DNA from: Pseudomonadales bacterium
GTDB lineage: Bacteria; Pseudomonadota; Gammaproteobacteria; Pseudomonadales; Azotimanducaceae
Assembly (NCBI GenBank): GCA_012103505.1
Contig: WLWP01000001.1
Span: forward strand, 3,720,001-3,784,000
Direction: 5' to 3'
DNA length: 64,000 bases
The notes below the pieces were generated by a model. It was not told the origin of the DNA. It saw only the letters and a program-made list of their open reading frames with translations, and searched no databases. Below, one piece after another: positions 26,258 to 35,214 of this stretch. Each line of letters begins with the position of its first letter. Positions within the stretch are counted from its first letter, which is position 1. The position numbers were made by a program, and so were the translations under genes.

Positions 26258-27589
26258 CTAGCCGCCAACACCGGCCATCACGGCTTCGATCTCGTCAGCG
26301 TCTTTAGGCACATCAGACGTTAGGACCTCGCAGCCATCCTTCGTGATCAGCACATCGTCTTCGACCCGAATCCCAATCCCTTGGAATTTTTTTGGTACAT
26401 GGTTGTTGGCTTCGATCCTGGGAATGTAGATGCCAGGCTCTATGGTCATAACCATGCCAGGCTCTAGTTCCCGCCAACTGTCTTCAAATCGATAGTCGCC
26501 GACATCGTGCACATCGATCCCTAGCCAGTGCGAGGTTTTGTGTGGAATGAACTGACGATAACTTTCAGAGGTGACGATGTGATCACGATCACCTGACAAA
26601 ATGCCAAGTTCGAGGAGCCCATCTACCATTACGACGACTGCAGCCTCGTGAGGATCATTGAAGTTGCTGCCTGGATAACAGGCATCGATTGCGGCTAGAT
26701 TTGCCGCTAACACAATATCGTAAAGGACCCTTTGCGATTCACTGTAGTGACCGTTTGCTGGAAACGTCCTGGTTATATCGGAGGCGTAATACTCAAACTC
26801 ACACCCGGCGTCGATCAAAACGAGATCACCATCTTGGATCTGGGCCACGTTTTCAACATAGTGCAGAACACACGCATTTTCACCGCTACCCACAATGCTA
26901 GGGTAGGCCGGGCTGCGCGCACCATGCTTCATAAAGACATAGGTCAACTCAGCTTCGAGACGACCTTCTATCATGCCGGGCTCGCAAGTTTGCATCGCTT
27001 GTATATGCGCTTCACAAGTTATAGCTGCAGCCCTACGCATTAAGCCCAACTCTTTAGCGGACTTTTTCAAACGTAGTTCATGCAAAAGGTGTTTGAGCTC
27101 AACAAACTCTCCAGGTGGCTGCGCACCACCTGACTCGCGAGCGCGAATGTTCGCTACCCAACCCAGGAGTTGTTGATCGAAGTTCGGATAATCGCCGAGG
27201 TTAATGTAAATCCGATCCCGACCTTCTAGCAGTCCCGGCACAATCTCTTCCACATCGTTGTACGGAAACGCATCGTCAACACTTAACGCTTGGCTTGCTC
27301 GATCTGGGCCTAAGCGCTCGCCATCGTAGAGCTCTCCACGAGCATCTCGATCACGGCAGAAAAGAATTTCTTGGCCTTGCGCACGTCCAGGCACCAGCAC
27401 TAACAGACTGTCTGGTTCACAAAAACCGGTGAGGTAAAAAAAATCTGAGTCCTGGCGGAAGGGGTACGCGATGTCTCGGTTACGTCTCTTTTCTGAGGCG
27501 CCGGGAATCAACGCAATCGCTCCAGGTGCCATCATGCTCATCAATCGATCGCGTCTCTTCTTGAGCTCACTTACCGGAATGGCTGCCAT
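26258..27589 (-). CDS. pepP: Xaa-Pro aminopeptidase P
   Basis: A 443-residue M24 metalloprotease that removes an N-terminal residue before proline. The N-terminal creatinase-like domain (about 1-170) is followed by the pita-bread catalytic domain. Metal ligands are visible in DAGCEFEYYASDITRTFP, HWLGIDVHDVGDY, the MVMTIEPGIY glutamate and the GIGIRVEDDVLIT glutamate. It overlaps the ygfB stop by one base. Length and motif order match E. coli PepP. Confidence 0.95.
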   Translation of the reverse strand: MAAIPVSELKKRRDRLMSMMAPGAIALIPGASEKRRNRDIAYPFRQDSDFFYLTGFCEPDSLLVLVPGRAQGQEILFCRDRDARGELYDGERLGPDRASQALSVDDAFPYNDVEEIVPGLLEGRDRIYINLGDYPNFDQQLLGWVANIRARESGGAQPPGEFVELKHLLHELRLKKSAKELGLMRRAAAITCEAHIQAMQTCEPGMIEGRLEAELTYVFMKHGARSPAYPSIVGSGENACVLHYVENVAQIQDGDLVLIDAGCEFEYYASDITRTFPANGHYSESQRVLYDIVLAANLAAIDACYPGSNFNDPHEAAVVVMVDGLLELGILSGDRDHIVTSESYRQFIPHKTSHWLGIDVHDVGDYRFEDSWRELEPGMVMTIEPGIYIPRIEANNHVPKKFQGIGIRVEDDVLITKDGCEVLTSDVPKDADEIEAVMAGVGG

Positions 27590-28155
27590 CAGTGGATAGT
27601 TTCCTCCGAGTTGCTTGGATCGCCATCATCGGCAAAATCGTGCATTAACGTGTGGATGAGAATCGCAGCGACCCGTACATACTCATACACTTCCATGAAC
27701 GCGGACTCGTCTTGTTCGCCAGCGTCTGGATCGTCTTCGTCCAGCTCGTCCTCGATCCCACTGAGAGCAACAAAATCGCGCAATATCTCCTGCACATCAT
27801 CAGCGAGTTCCCCATGTTGGCGTCCAAGGTTGCCGAGACCGATACCAAATGCAGACAGAAACGCGGCACACCAATTGGCAGTCGCAGCAACTCTAGCTCC
27901 GAGCGATTCTTCGTCATCTGGGACTAACAGGTGGAATTCCATATCTTGGGCATGCAACTGATCGAGCGTGGCTGTGACAAATTCTTGCGTACTCATATCG
28001 TCAGTGAGTGTGTCAGCACCGACCAGGTCAATGAATTCAGGCATCGAAAAAGTACCTGGATTGGCTGAAGCTAGGCCACAAACGAGGCCGTGCAATTCCG
28101 CGGGTTCAATTAGAGTTGAGGCAGCGTGCGCTTTATTTAGGAGTTCTGGGTCCAT
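27589..28155 (-). CDS. ygfB: UPF0149 family protein YgfB
   Basis: A 188-residue acidic protein of the UPF0149/YgfB family. I start it at ATG 28155, where MDPELLNKAHAASTLIEPAELHGLVCGLA begins the conserved domain; the longer frame from 28407 adds 84 hydrophobic residues that overlap the divergent gene. The middle carries WCAAFLSAFGIGL, the family signature. YgfB has been linked to control of AmpG-dependent beta-lactamase induction in Pseudomonas. It precedes pepP with a one-base overlap. Confidence 0.9.
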   Translation of the reverse strand: MDPELLNKAHAASTLIEPAELHGLVCGLASANPGTFSMPEFIDLVGADTLTDDMSTQEFVTATLDQLHAQDMEFHLLVPDDEESLGARVAATANWCAAFLSAFGIGLGNLGRQHGELADDVQEILRDFVALSGIEDELDEDDPDAGEQDESAFMEVYEYVRVAAILIHTLMHDFADDGDPSNSEETIH

Positions 28156-28274
28156 AGACTTGGTACTTATATCGAACTTGTGGAACTTGCCAACGACGCT
28201 AACCGAGGGACTACACAAAACAGTGCAAACGGAGCAAACTATCGTCCAGAACAATGATAATACCAGGATCTCTC

Positions 28275-28499
28275 GTGCAAGCAGAACAACAACCTGAAAC
28301 CGAGCAACTAAATCAGCTCGAGCAGCAAATGGACGAACTGCTGGTTTTGACCCAAGTGTTATCCAAAGAGAATAAAGCTCTACGGACACAACAAAAATCT
28401 TGGTCAACCGAACGCGCTAAACTGATCGAGAAAAACGAGTTGGCTAAGAATCGAGTGGAAGCGATGATTACGCGACTGAAAGCCCTCGAGAAAGATTAG
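28275..28499 (+). CDS. TIGR02449-type ZapB-like coiled-coil protein
   Basis: A 74-residue coiled-coil protein rich in Glu, Gln, Lys and Leu in heptads (EQLNQLEQQMDELLVLTQVL). It matches the TIGR02449 family, encoded next to zapA in many gammaproteobacteria and assumed to assist cell division like ZapB. I prefer the GTG at 28275, six bases after an AGGA site; the ATG at 28254 adds seven residues and lacks a ribosome site. The 77 bases after the stop hold four 13-bp repeats that lead into zapA. Confidence 0.85.
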   Translation: MQAEQQPETEQLNQLEQQMDELLVLTQVLSKENKALRTQQKSWSTERAKLIEKNELAKNRVEAMITRLKALEKD

Positions 28500-28516
28500 C
28501 AAATCGAATCCCACAA

Positions 28517-28568
28517 TAAAGCCCAACAAGAAAGCCCAAAAAGAAAGCCCAAAAAGAAAGCCAAAGAG
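28517..28568 (+). repeat. Four 13-bp tandem units between the ZapB-like gene and zapA
   Basis: Units of GAAAGCCCAAAAA start at 28530, 28543 and 28556, with a weaker copy at 28517. The last runs into the AGAGGA ribosome site of zapA. The array is purine-rich on the plus strand and would change the distance between the two genes if the copy number varied. Confidence 0.8.
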
Positions 28569-28576
28569 GAAATAGT

Positions 28577-28891
28577 TTGAGCGACACACCGCAAACCGTC
28601 AGTGTTCATATTCTGGATAAAGAGTATCAAGTGGCCTGTCCCGCTGACGAGGTTGATTCGCTAACTCAGGCAGCGAAATATCTAGACAAACGAATGTCAG
28701 AGGTCCGTAATTCTGGGAAGGTGGTCGGTCTCGATCGAATCGCTGTAATGGTCGCTCTCAACATCACCCACGAATTTCTGTCTGGCGTTTCCCAGCACAC
28801 CGAAAGCCAGAGCAATCTGTCGCAACGTCTCGATAGACTCAATGAGCGCGTCGGCTCAGCACTGGCTGAACATAAGCAGCTCAACCTGTAA
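28577..28891 (+). CDS. zapA: Cell division protein ZapA
   Basis: A 104-residue ZapA, which binds and bundles FtsZ at the division site. The N-terminal domain (VSVHILDKEYQVACPADEV) and the helical segment LDRIAVMVALNITHEFL are the family hallmarks, followed by a C-terminal coiled coil. The start is TTG 28577, six bases after AGAGGA, with no ATG nearby. The 6S RNA gene follows, an arrangement conserved in gammaproteobacteria. Confidence 0.93.
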   Translation: MSDTPQTVSVHILDKEYQVACPADEVDSLTQAAKYLDKRMSEVRNSGKVVGLDRIAVMVALNITHEFLSGVSQHTESQSNLSQRLDRLNERVGSALAEHKQLNL

Positions 28892-28962
28892 AGCAATCCT
28901 GGCAAGAGAAGTGTTGATTCGCTAACCCGGTCCCAACACAGGCAATACATCAATTACAAGTC

Positions 28963-28990
28963 TTGGCTAACTAGAACCACGCGCTATACT
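28963..28990 (+). promoter_or_regulatory. Sigma-70-type promoter of 6S RNA
   Basis: TTGGCT at 28963-28968 and TATACT at 28985-28990 are 16 bases apart, and the predicted 6S start lies seven bases after the -10 box. It is the clearest sigma-70-like promoter in the window. Confidence 0.65.
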
Positions 28991-28996
28991 GCAAAC

Positions 28997-29177
28997 AGCT
29001 CCTGGGATGTTTGCCAGTTGGTCGCGTCCTTGAGCCGTTAGAGATAACCCAGGAGACTCTGGGGACAGCGTCGGTGTGCAGGCCCAATCTGATGGGTAGC
29101 CTTAGACGTTGCACAGACCTCCGCCTTGAACCATAACGGTTCAGGGCAAACCATCAGCGGCATTTCCGGGAGCTATC
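28997..29177 (+). ncRNA. ssrS: 6S RNA
   Basis: About 180 bases between zapA and fau, the standard location. The ends pair: AGCTCC at 28997-29002 with GGAGCT at 29169-29174. Segments corresponding to E. coli 6S are visible: TGGGATGTTTGCCAG near the 5' end, CCTTGAGCCG, and on the 3' side CCTTGAACCATAACGGTTCA and AGCGGCATTTCCGGGAG. The RNA mimics an open promoter and holds sigma-70 RNA polymerase in stationary phase. Exact ends are estimated from the closing stem. Confidence 0.88.
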
Positions 29178-29223
29178 CCTCTCTTCCCTAAGTAAGATTT
29201 TAGGCAAGACCGCAACTAAAAAT

Positions 29224-29267
29224 CTAGAAAGTCCCTAGAAAGTCCCCAGACAACCTCTAGAAAATCC
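29224..29267 (+). repeat. Three 11-bp repeats in the fau leader
   Basis: CTAGAAAGTCC occurs at 29224-29234 and 29235-29245, and with one change at 29257-29267, ending two bases before the fau ATG. No clear ribosome site lies among them, so this leader may be translated weakly or rely on an A-rich site. Confidence 0.75.
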
Positions 29268-29268
29268 T

Positions 29269-29844
29269 ATGCCGTTAAGCGAAGAAACTCGAGTCAGCCT
29301 CCGGCAACGCTACAAGCTCGCTCGCCGTGAAGTCTCCGATCGAAAAGAACGCGAAGCCGCCATTAGCCATACGTTGTCCACGATATTAGGCACATTCAAA
29401 TTGTCGAGCCCCATCGCGGCTTATATTGCGTTGCCAGACGAAACGAGCCTCGAACCCCTCTACAAACGCCGCATGGACCAACTATGGGCGCTACCAAAAA
29501 CTGCGGTTGATCGTGCAATGACGTTCCATGAATGGCGTCAATCCGATCCACTTGAACCGGTCGAATTTGGTATTCTCGCGCCGAGTTCAAATGCCACGTT
29601 AGTGCCAGCAGCGCAAATATCTGCCGTCCTGATGCCACTGGTCGCTTTTGATAGAGACGGTGTGAGACTTGGTATGGGCGGCGGATACTACGACCGCTAT
29701 CTGATAAATCTCGCCCCCAATACACCTAGGATCGGTATCGCGTTCGACTGCCAACTTTCCGCGACATCGCTACCCAAGGAAGATTGGGATGTGACCTTGT
29801 CCGCGGTGGTTACTGAATCAGGCATGGTAGAGTTCAACAAATAG
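29269..29844 (+). CDS. fau: 5-formyltetrahydrofolate cyclo-ligase
   Basis: A 191-residue enzyme that uses ATP to convert 5-formyl-THF to 5,10-methenyl-THF, returning the stored folate to use. The C-terminal signature DRDGVRLGMGGGYYDRYL is complete, and the N-terminal RQRYKLARREVS with an early Arg-Arg resembles other members. Its place directly after 6S RNA is conserved in gammaproteobacteria, where the two are often cotranscribed (ygfA in E. coli). The def gene follows after 21 bases. Confidence 0.95.
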   Translation: MPLSEETRVSLRQRYKLARREVSDRKEREAAISHTLSTILGTFKLSSPIAAYIALPDETSLEPLYKRRMDQLWALPKTAVDRAMTFHEWRQSDPLEPVEFGILAPSSNATLVPAAQISAVLMPLVAFDRDGVRLGMGGGYYDRYLINLAPNTPRIGIAFDCQLSATSLPKEDWDVTLSAVVTESGMVEFNK

Positions 29845-29865
29845 CGCAGTCTTCGCGAGGTTAAG

Positions 29866-30402
29866 TTGGCCGTTAGGAAAATCATTCGCATGGGACACCC
29901 GCATCTTCGCCAGGTGGCGGAACCGGTACCCAAAGAGTTGATCGGCACCCCCGAGCTCTCGCGATTGCTCGACGATATGGTCGATACGCTTCATGATTAC
30001 GGTGGCATCGGGCTTGCCGCGCCACAGATCGATGAAAACCTGCGCTTGGCAATTATCGAAATCCCTGGCGGTGAAAGTCGCTACGGTGAAATCGACGCGA
30101 TGCCGCTCACTGCGTTCATAAATCCCGTCGTAACGGTGAACGATCCTGCGACTACGGGCTACTGGGAAGGCTGTCTGTCGGTCCCTGGGCTGAGGGGGTT
30201 TGTGGAGCGGCCCCAAGATGTAACGGTTTCCTATACCTCTATCGAGGGACAAGCGGAAGAGCTGACTCTCACCGGGTTTTGGGCAACCGTGTTCCAACAC
30301 GAATTCGATCATCTCGACGGCTACCTCTACATAGATCGTATGCAAGACTCGCAACGCTTCGTGTTTGAAGAAGAGTTCGCACGCTACTGGACAGAGCCCT
30401 AG
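29866..30402 (+). CDS. def: Peptide deformylase
   Basis: A 178-residue metalloenzyme that removes the formyl group from new polypeptides. All three motifs are present: GIGLAAPQ (47-54), EGCLS with the metal-binding Cys103, and HEFDH with His145 and His149 and catalytic Glu146. The start is TTG 29866 with a GAGGTT site eight bases before. It is probably a second, non-fmt-linked deformylase, because fmt is not adjacent, and other copies may exist elsewhere in the genome. A tandem repeat array follows its stop codon. Confidence 0.94.
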   Translation: MAVRKIIRMGHPHLRQVAEPVPKELIGTPELSRLLDDMVDTLHDYGGIGLAAPQIDENLRLAIIEIPGGESRYGEIDAMPLTAFINPVVTVNDPATTGYWEGCLSVPGLRGFVERPQDVTVSYTSIEGQAEELTLTGFWATVFQHEFDHLDGYLYIDRMQDSQRFVFEEEFARYWTEP

Positions 30403-30447
30403 ACTAATTTGGGATGGCGCGGGAAATACGCCGAATTAGACTAGCCG

Positions 30448-30573
30448 GATCTGTTTAAGCTGATCTATTTGGGTAGATCTCTTTAGGTAGATCTATTTAA
30501 CTCGAACTGTTTAGCTCGATCTATTTAGCTCGATCTATTTAGCTTGATCGATTTAGCTTGATCTATTGCAAGA
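30448..30573 (+). repeat. Nine-unit 14-bp tandem array with GATC in eight units
   Basis: Units of GATCTATTTAGCTC run head to tail from 30448 to 30573, at 14-base spacing without a break. GATC opens every unit except the fifth (GAAC). Units 1-4 and 8-9 differ slightly; units 6 and 7 are identical. The ninth unit contains the ilvA stop codon (30563-30565). The array sits between the convergent def and ilvA genes and shows no hairpin-plus-T-run terminator. Confidence 0.92.
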
Positions 30574-32089
30574 ATATCTCATACGCAGGATTGTCAGTCT
30601 CCTCCCAGTAGCGATATCCGATCCGTTGTAAGTACTGTTGTAACCGGCGTCGATCTCGTCGTGCCGCAGAAAAACCAACTAAAACCCTACCAAACGCTGA
30701 ACCGTGATTGCGGTAGTGGAAGAGGGTGATGTTCCAATCACTGCCGAGCCCACCTAAAAACTGCAGGAGTGCGCCCGGTCGCTCTGGAAACTCAAAACGA
30801 AATAAAAGCTCATTGCCTCCGCTTTGCTGACGTCCTCCGACCATATGACGTACATGCAGTTTGGCTGCCTCATTGTGCGTCATATCTAAGACGGAGTACT
30901 TTCTTTGCTCCAGATCAGCCAAGACATCATCTCGATCACTAGGGGTTGCCACCTGCAGACCGACATAGACATGCGCGGGTTCATTCGCGCCCGCATAGCG
31001 GTAGTTGAACTCAGTTATCCCGCGTTTGCCTAGCGCCCGACAGAACTTCAAGAAACTACCCTTCGATTCATCGATGCTAACCGCCAATATCGCCTCGCGC
31101 TGCTCGCCCAATTCAGCTCGTTCTGAAATGTGTCGCAGCCGATCAAAATTAACGTTAGCACCGCTCACCACGGCAACCACCGATTGTTTGCCTGCTACGC
31201 CGTCGAGGTAGCGTTTCATACCAGCAATGGACAATGCACCGGCAGGCTCCGCTATGACCCGTGTCTCCTCAAAAACATCTTTGATCGCTGCACAGATTTC
31301 ATCTACCGAAACCACAACAACATCGTCAACGTAGGTTTTGGCTATTTTGAACGGCTCCTTACCAACTTGGGCGACGGACACGCCATCAGCAAAAAGATCG
31401 AGGCTCTCGGCAGGCAACTTGACCCGGCGTCCTTTTGCCATTGCCGCGGCCAGGCAGGCCGAGCCCTCAGGCTCAACGCCAACAATTTTTGTCTGCGGGT
31501 AAAGGTATTTGATGTAGGCGGTTATCCCAGCTATCAGACCGCCGCCACCAACAGGGACGAACACTATATCTGGACGACCTGGATGCTGGTTGACGATTTC
31601 CATCCCAACCGTACCCTGACCCGCAATGACATCTTTGTCATCGTAAGGATGGATGTAGCTAAGACCCTGACTGTCGGCGAGCTCGTGGGCGTGAACGGAC
31701 GCTTCATCGTAGCCGTCACCAAATAGCACTGCCCGCGCGCCATGGCTTCTCACAGCGTTCACTTTGATGCTGGGTGTATTTCGACCCATTACAATCGTGG
31801 CCTTCGTATTTAGGTGTTTTGCGGCAAGGGCGACACCCTGCGCATGGTTTCCTGCAGATGCGGTAATGACACCGCGCGCCAGTTCCTCGGCGCTCAATGA
31901 GGCCATCTTGTTATAGGATCCTCGGAGCTTGAAAGAATAAACGGGCTGAAGATCCTCTCGTTTGAGGAAGACTTCATGACCCATGCGCTCAGACAGGAGC
32001 GGTGCTTGTTGCAACGGCGTTTCCTGAGCGAGGTCGTAGACGCGCGAACCTAGAATTCTCTTTACATAACTTTCGAGCATGGGCACCAT
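30563..32089 (-). CDS. ilvA: Threonine dehydratase, biosynthetic
   Basis: A 508-residue PLP enzyme that deaminates threonine to 2-oxobutanoate, the first step to isoleucine. The PLP lysine is Lys54 in SFKLRGSYN, with GSACLA and the GGGGLIAG phosphate loop further on. Two C-terminal ACT-like regulatory domains (about 335-500) show it is the isoleucine-inhibited form. Start ATG 32089 lies only 16 bases from the divergent rpiA start; ATG 32080 is an alternative. Upstream signals for ilvA must overlap rpiA coding sequence. Confidence 0.95.
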   Translation of the reverse strand: MVPMLESYVKRILGSRVYDLAQETPLQQAPLLSERMGHEVFLKREDLQPVYSFKLRGSYNKMASLSAEELARGVITASAGNHAQGVALAAKHLNTKATIVMGRNTPSIKVNAVRSHGARAVLFGDGYDEASVHAHELADSQGLSYIHPYDDKDVIAGQGTVGMEIVNQHPGRPDIVFVPVGGGGLIAGITAYIKYLYPQTKIVGVEPEGSACLAAAMAKGRRVKLPAESLDLFADGVSVAQVGKEPFKIAKTYVDDVVVVSVDEICAAIKDVFEETRVIAEPAGALSIAGMKRYLDGVAGKQSVVAVVSGANVNFDRLRHISERAELGEQREAILAVSIDESKGSFLKFCRALGKRGITEFNYRYAGANEPAHVYVGLQVATPSDRDDVLADLEQRKYSVLDMTHNEAAKLHVRHMVGGRQQSGGNELLFRFEFPERPGALLQFLGGLGSDWNITLFHYRNHGSAFGRVLVGFSAARRDRRRLQQYLQRIGYRYWEETDNPAYEIFLQ

Positions 32090-32105
32090 CTTTTAGTCTT
32101 CACGA

Positions 32106-32804
32106 TTGAGCAAGCGTATCTCCGCTTCCACTATCATCTCGGATCAAAACGAATTAAAGCAGGCTGTGGCAAACGCCGCACTTGACCTGATCACACCTAA
32201 GCTCAACACCAAAAGTATCATCGGCGTTGGCACCGGCTCTACGACCAATTGCTTTATCGACGCACTGGCAAGCATCAAGGGTGTATTCGATGCGGCAGTT
32301 TCATCATCCGACGCATCGGCAGAGCGAATGCGCGCGCATGGTATCCATGTCATGGACCTAAATGCTACCCCGTATGTCGACGTTTATGTCGATGGTGCCG
32401 ACGAGGTAAATCCTGCCAAACAATTGATAAAAGGCGGAGGGGCAGCATTGACCAGGGAGAAAATCGTTGCTGCAGCATCTGCGGAATTTGTCTGCATCGT
32501 TGATGATTCAAAGCTCGTGCCAGTACTCGGTCAGTTTCCTCTACCGGTTGAAGTCATTCCAATGGCTCGCAGCATGGTCGCGCGACGACTTGTCGACCTC
32601 GGTGGGACACCCGTTTGGCGAGAAGGCACAACCACAGACAACGGCAATTGGATCATCGACGTACACGAATTCATGATCGAAGATCCGGCCAGCATGGAAA
32701 TTGAGATCAACAACATTCCTGGCGTTGTGTGCAATGGCTTGTTCGCAAAGCAAGCCGCACACGTCGTCCTGGTCGGAAGTAGTAGCGGCGTAGAAACTCT
32801 CTAA
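32106..32804 (+). CDS. rpiA: Ribose-5-phosphate isomerase A
   Basis: A 232-residue isomerase that converts ribose 5-phosphate and ribulose 5-phosphate. Conserved blocks are [23 protein letters not shown] and [12 protein letters not shown], which together make the phosphate loop and the catalytic Asp, Glu and Lys. TTG 32106 is the only usable start, since an in-frame stop lies at 32094, and no Shine-Dalgarno is seen in the 16 bases to ilvA. The stop shares CTAA with the convergent oxidase gene. The ilvA/rpiA pairing is conserved in Pseudomonas. Confidence 0.95.
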   Translation: MSKRISASTIISDQNELKQAVANAALDLITPKLNTKSIIGVGTGSTTNCFIDALASIKGVFDAAVSSSDASAERMRAHGIHVMDLNATPYVDVYVDGADEVNPAKQLIKGGGAALTREKIVAAASAEFVCIVDDSKLVPVLGQFPLPVEVIPMARSMVARRLVDLGGTPVWREGTTTDNGNWIIDVHEFMIEDPASMEIEINNIPGVVCNGLFAKQAAHVVLVGSSSGVETL

Positions 32805-34168
32805 ACGAGCAGCTTGCCTGGATTTAGTATTTGGTGTGGATCAAATAGATCCTTCAAACCGCGCATTAGGCTTATCTCTGCCTCGCTCCGCGTATAGCCC
32901 AAGAAGTCCTTCTTTAATAGGCCAACCCCGTGTTCGGCAGAAATACTCCCTTTACGTTCCTCTACTAGCGCAAAAATACTGGGGCTCATCGCGTGTCCTT
33001 GTGCCATGAAATCTTCCACGCTCATGTCGTCCGGTTTTAGGATATTGAGGTGTAAGTTGCCGTCACCAATATGGCCGTACCAGCAAACCTCAAAATCCGG
33101 ATAACTCTCCGCAACGTAACGATCCACGTCGCGCAAGAACTCTGGCACTTGTTTGATCGTCACTGACAGATCGTTCTTGTAAGGCGTATACGGCGCGATG
33201 CTCTCTGAGATCCCCTCACGCAATCCCCACAGCGCTGCGGCTTGCGCGTCCGATTGGCTGATGACGCCATCGACAACCCAACCGGCTTCCATGCAGTCGT
33301 TGAAAGCTTCGCTCGCAGCATCCAAACCCGAAGTATCGAATTCCATCAGTGCATAGAAAGCGACCGATTCAGCCAACGGTGATGGTAAATCCCGATGGGC
33401 TTGAACCTTTGCAAGTGCGAGATCCGAGAAAAATTCAAACGCAGAGAGCGTGACATTCTTTGAGAAGGCCTGCAGTACGGCTAGCAAATCTTCAACTTTT
33501 GGCACACCGACAACCATCACCGTCTGTGGTTCCGGCATAGCGGCGAGACGCACGTCAACTTCGCAAACGAGACCCAGGGTCCCTTCGGCGCCGATCATCA
33601 AATGCCGTAGGTCATAGCCTGTGGCGTTTTTAACAAGGCCTGCGTTGCAGTCTAGAAGCTCGCCACCGCCAGTCACAACGCGCATTCCAGCAACCCAATC
33701 CCGAGTTAACCCATATCGAATGACCTTGATCCCACCCGCGTTAGTCGACACGTTACCGCCTATCTGACTCGATCCCGCAGACGCAAAGTCGACTGGATAA
33801 AACAGTCCCTGCGCTTCGGCAAACTCCTGTAGCGTTTGGGTGATGACACCAGCCTGACAAGTGACGAGCCGGTCTTCGGCATTGAAATCTAGGATCTTGT
33901 TCATTCGATCGAAAGAAACTACCACTTCACCCTGCCCAGCGACCGCACCTCCCGAAAGGCCAGTTCGGCCGCCCGAGGGTACCAACTGGACATTCTGATC
34001 TATCGCATAACGAACAAGATCAACAACTTGATCATTCGATTCCGGGAAAACAATGGCAGACGGGGCCACAGTGAAACCGTTCGTCCAGTCTTTGCCATAA
34101 TTCTTCAAACTTTCTGGATCAGTGCGAACCTGTTTTGAACCTAACAGATCACTCAATGCCTGAGACAT
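32801..34168 (-). CDS. FAD-linked oxidase, D-2-hydroxyglutarate dehydrogenase-like
   Basis: A 455-residue flavoprotein with an N-terminal PP-loop FAD-binding domain ([22 protein letters not shown]) and a C-terminal substrate domain with the metal site GHIGDGNLH and the terminal EHGVGLLKK, as in D-lactate and D-2-hydroxyglutarate dehydrogenases. The gene beside rpiA-ilvA in Pseudomonas oxidises D-2-hydroxyglutarate made by SerA, which supports that assignment here, although serA itself is not in the window. Its stop shares overlapping bases with rpiA. Confidence 0.88.
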   Translation of the reverse strand: MSQALSDLLGSKQVRTDPESLKNYGKDWTNGFTVAPSAIVFPESNDQVVDLVRYAIDQNVQLVPSGGRTGLSGGAVAGQGEVVVSFDRMNKILDFNAEDRLVTCQAGVITQTLQEFAEAQGLFYPVDFASAGSSQIGGNVSTNAGGIKVIRYGLTRDWVAGMRVVTGGGELLDCNAGLVKNATGYDLRHLMIGAEGTLGLVCEVDVRLAAMPEPQTVMVVGVPKVEDLLAVLQAFSKNVTLSAFEFFSDLALAKVQAHRDLPSPLAESVAFYALMEFDTSGLDAASEAFNDCMEAGWVVDGVISQSDAQAAALWGLREGISESIAPYTPYKNDLSVTIKQVPEFLRDVDRYVAESYPDFEVCWYGHIGDGNLHLNILKPDDMSVEDFMAQGHAMSPSIFALVEERKGSISAEHGVGLLKKDFLGYTRSEAEISLMRGLKDLFDPHQILNPGKLLV

Positions 34169-34228
34169 GTACGACTCTCCAAAGAATTCACCTACGCCAA
34201 CATCGCTAGTATTGCCGAATTTGGGCCG

Positions 34229-35194
34229 CTATCGCCACTGACACTCCGAATCTAGCCACGCAAACATTTTCGCACGAATCGCCGCCGACTCATTGGCTAG
34301 ATGATGAGATGCCTCAGGAATCTGCAACCACTTGGTATTTGGGTATCGGGCATCGATCACCTTGGCACCATAGCGGCGATCGATGGTTCGATCTTGGTGA
34401 CCTTGAATTATCTTCGGCGCGCGGTTCGATACTGGGTAGTGCACAAAATCTTCAAACCAATGCACCATCGCCTGAACCCATGCCACCGGCAGCACCTCAG
34501 CTTGAAGCGGATCGTGATGCTGGAGATAGAGGAACTCTGCGTTGCTGGCATTGCTGGTGATCGTTCTAGGGCGCTCCGTGATCATCTGTTTGGCAAGCCA
34601 AAAGTAGATCCGATTGACTGCCCACGCATACGGGCGAATGAGAGGGGCGAAGAGCACCAGTTCTTTGATCTGGCGGTCGGGGTGGCGCTGCAAATATTCG
34701 AGCAGTATCGCGCCCCCCATGCTTTGGCCGAGCCAGTGCGGTGTCGTTTGAACAGCTCTGTCGATCTCGCCCAGTACCGCGTGCAGAACGTCTACGTAGT
34801 GGTCAAAATTCTGCACTGTCACCCGCTCACCGCTACTCAACCCATGACCTACCTGATCGAAGGCAAAGACGCCGATGTTCCGTTCAAGAAGATAGTCAAT
34901 CACGTGACCGAACAATCCAACATGATCGAAATAGCCATGGTGAAAGATCGCCCAGGCGTTTGGTTTCGCGGGACTGAAACGCTGCAAAACAATACGTTCT
35001 CTTCGATCGGCAACATCAACAGAAAGCACCTGAGCGCGATGCTCTGCATGTCTGGCGAGGCCATAAAAAGCGAGATATTCGGTAAAGTCTGGCTCGGTTT
35101 GGGTGTCCGACGATTCGCTCGCCGCGTCAGAGTTGGCGAGCTCGTGCAGGAGGCGCTCGTGATCGAACGCACTCCGTGCTCGAGCTTGATCCAT
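34229..35194 (-). CDS. Alpha/beta hydrolase, lysophospholipase-like
   Basis: A 321-residue serine hydrolase. The catalytic triad can be placed: Ser in GQSMGG, Asp in QGHQDRTID and His in EASHHLA. HHGYFDH forms the oxyanion region. The pattern of Y-x-L-x-RNIGVFAFDQVGHGLS with the later lid resembles monoacylglycerol lipase/lysophospholipase L2 proteins. The substrate is not known from sequence. An acidic stretch near the N-terminus (ASESSDTQTEPDF) may be a flexible lead. It lies between the oxidase and fba genes, with no obvious link to either. Confidence 0.85.
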   Translation of the reverse strand: MDQARARSAFDHERLLHELANSDAASESSDTQTEPDFTEYLAFYGLARHAEHRAQVLSVDVADRRERIVLQRFSPAKPNAWAIFHHGYFDHVGLFGHVIDYLLERNIGVFAFDQVGHGLSSGERVTVQNFDHYVDVLHAVLGEIDRAVQTTPHWLGQSMGGAILLEYLQRHPDRQIKELVLFAPLIRPYAWAVNRIYFWLAKQMITERPRTITSNASNAEFLYLQHHDPLQAEVLPVAWVQAMVHWFEDFVHYPVSNRAPKIIQGHQDRTIDRRYGAKVIDARYPNTKWLQIPEASHHLANESAAIRAKMFAWLDSECQWR

Positions 35195-35214
35195 ACTAGA
35201 TCGAGTTCTTGAAG

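Noticed and set aside
28156-28407. An 84-residue hydrophobic extension of YgfB
   Set aside because: It overlaps the divergent gene, and the family begins at the later ATG.
28404-28589. A 61-residue hydrophobic minus-strand frame opposite the ZapB-like gene leader
   Set aside because: Its Phe-Gly-Leu-rich segments are only the complement of the 13-bp repeat; no ribosome site and an overlapping real gene on the plus strand.
30448-30573. The 14-bp array as a CRISPR
   Set aside because: The units are too short, there are no spacers, and no cas gene lies near.
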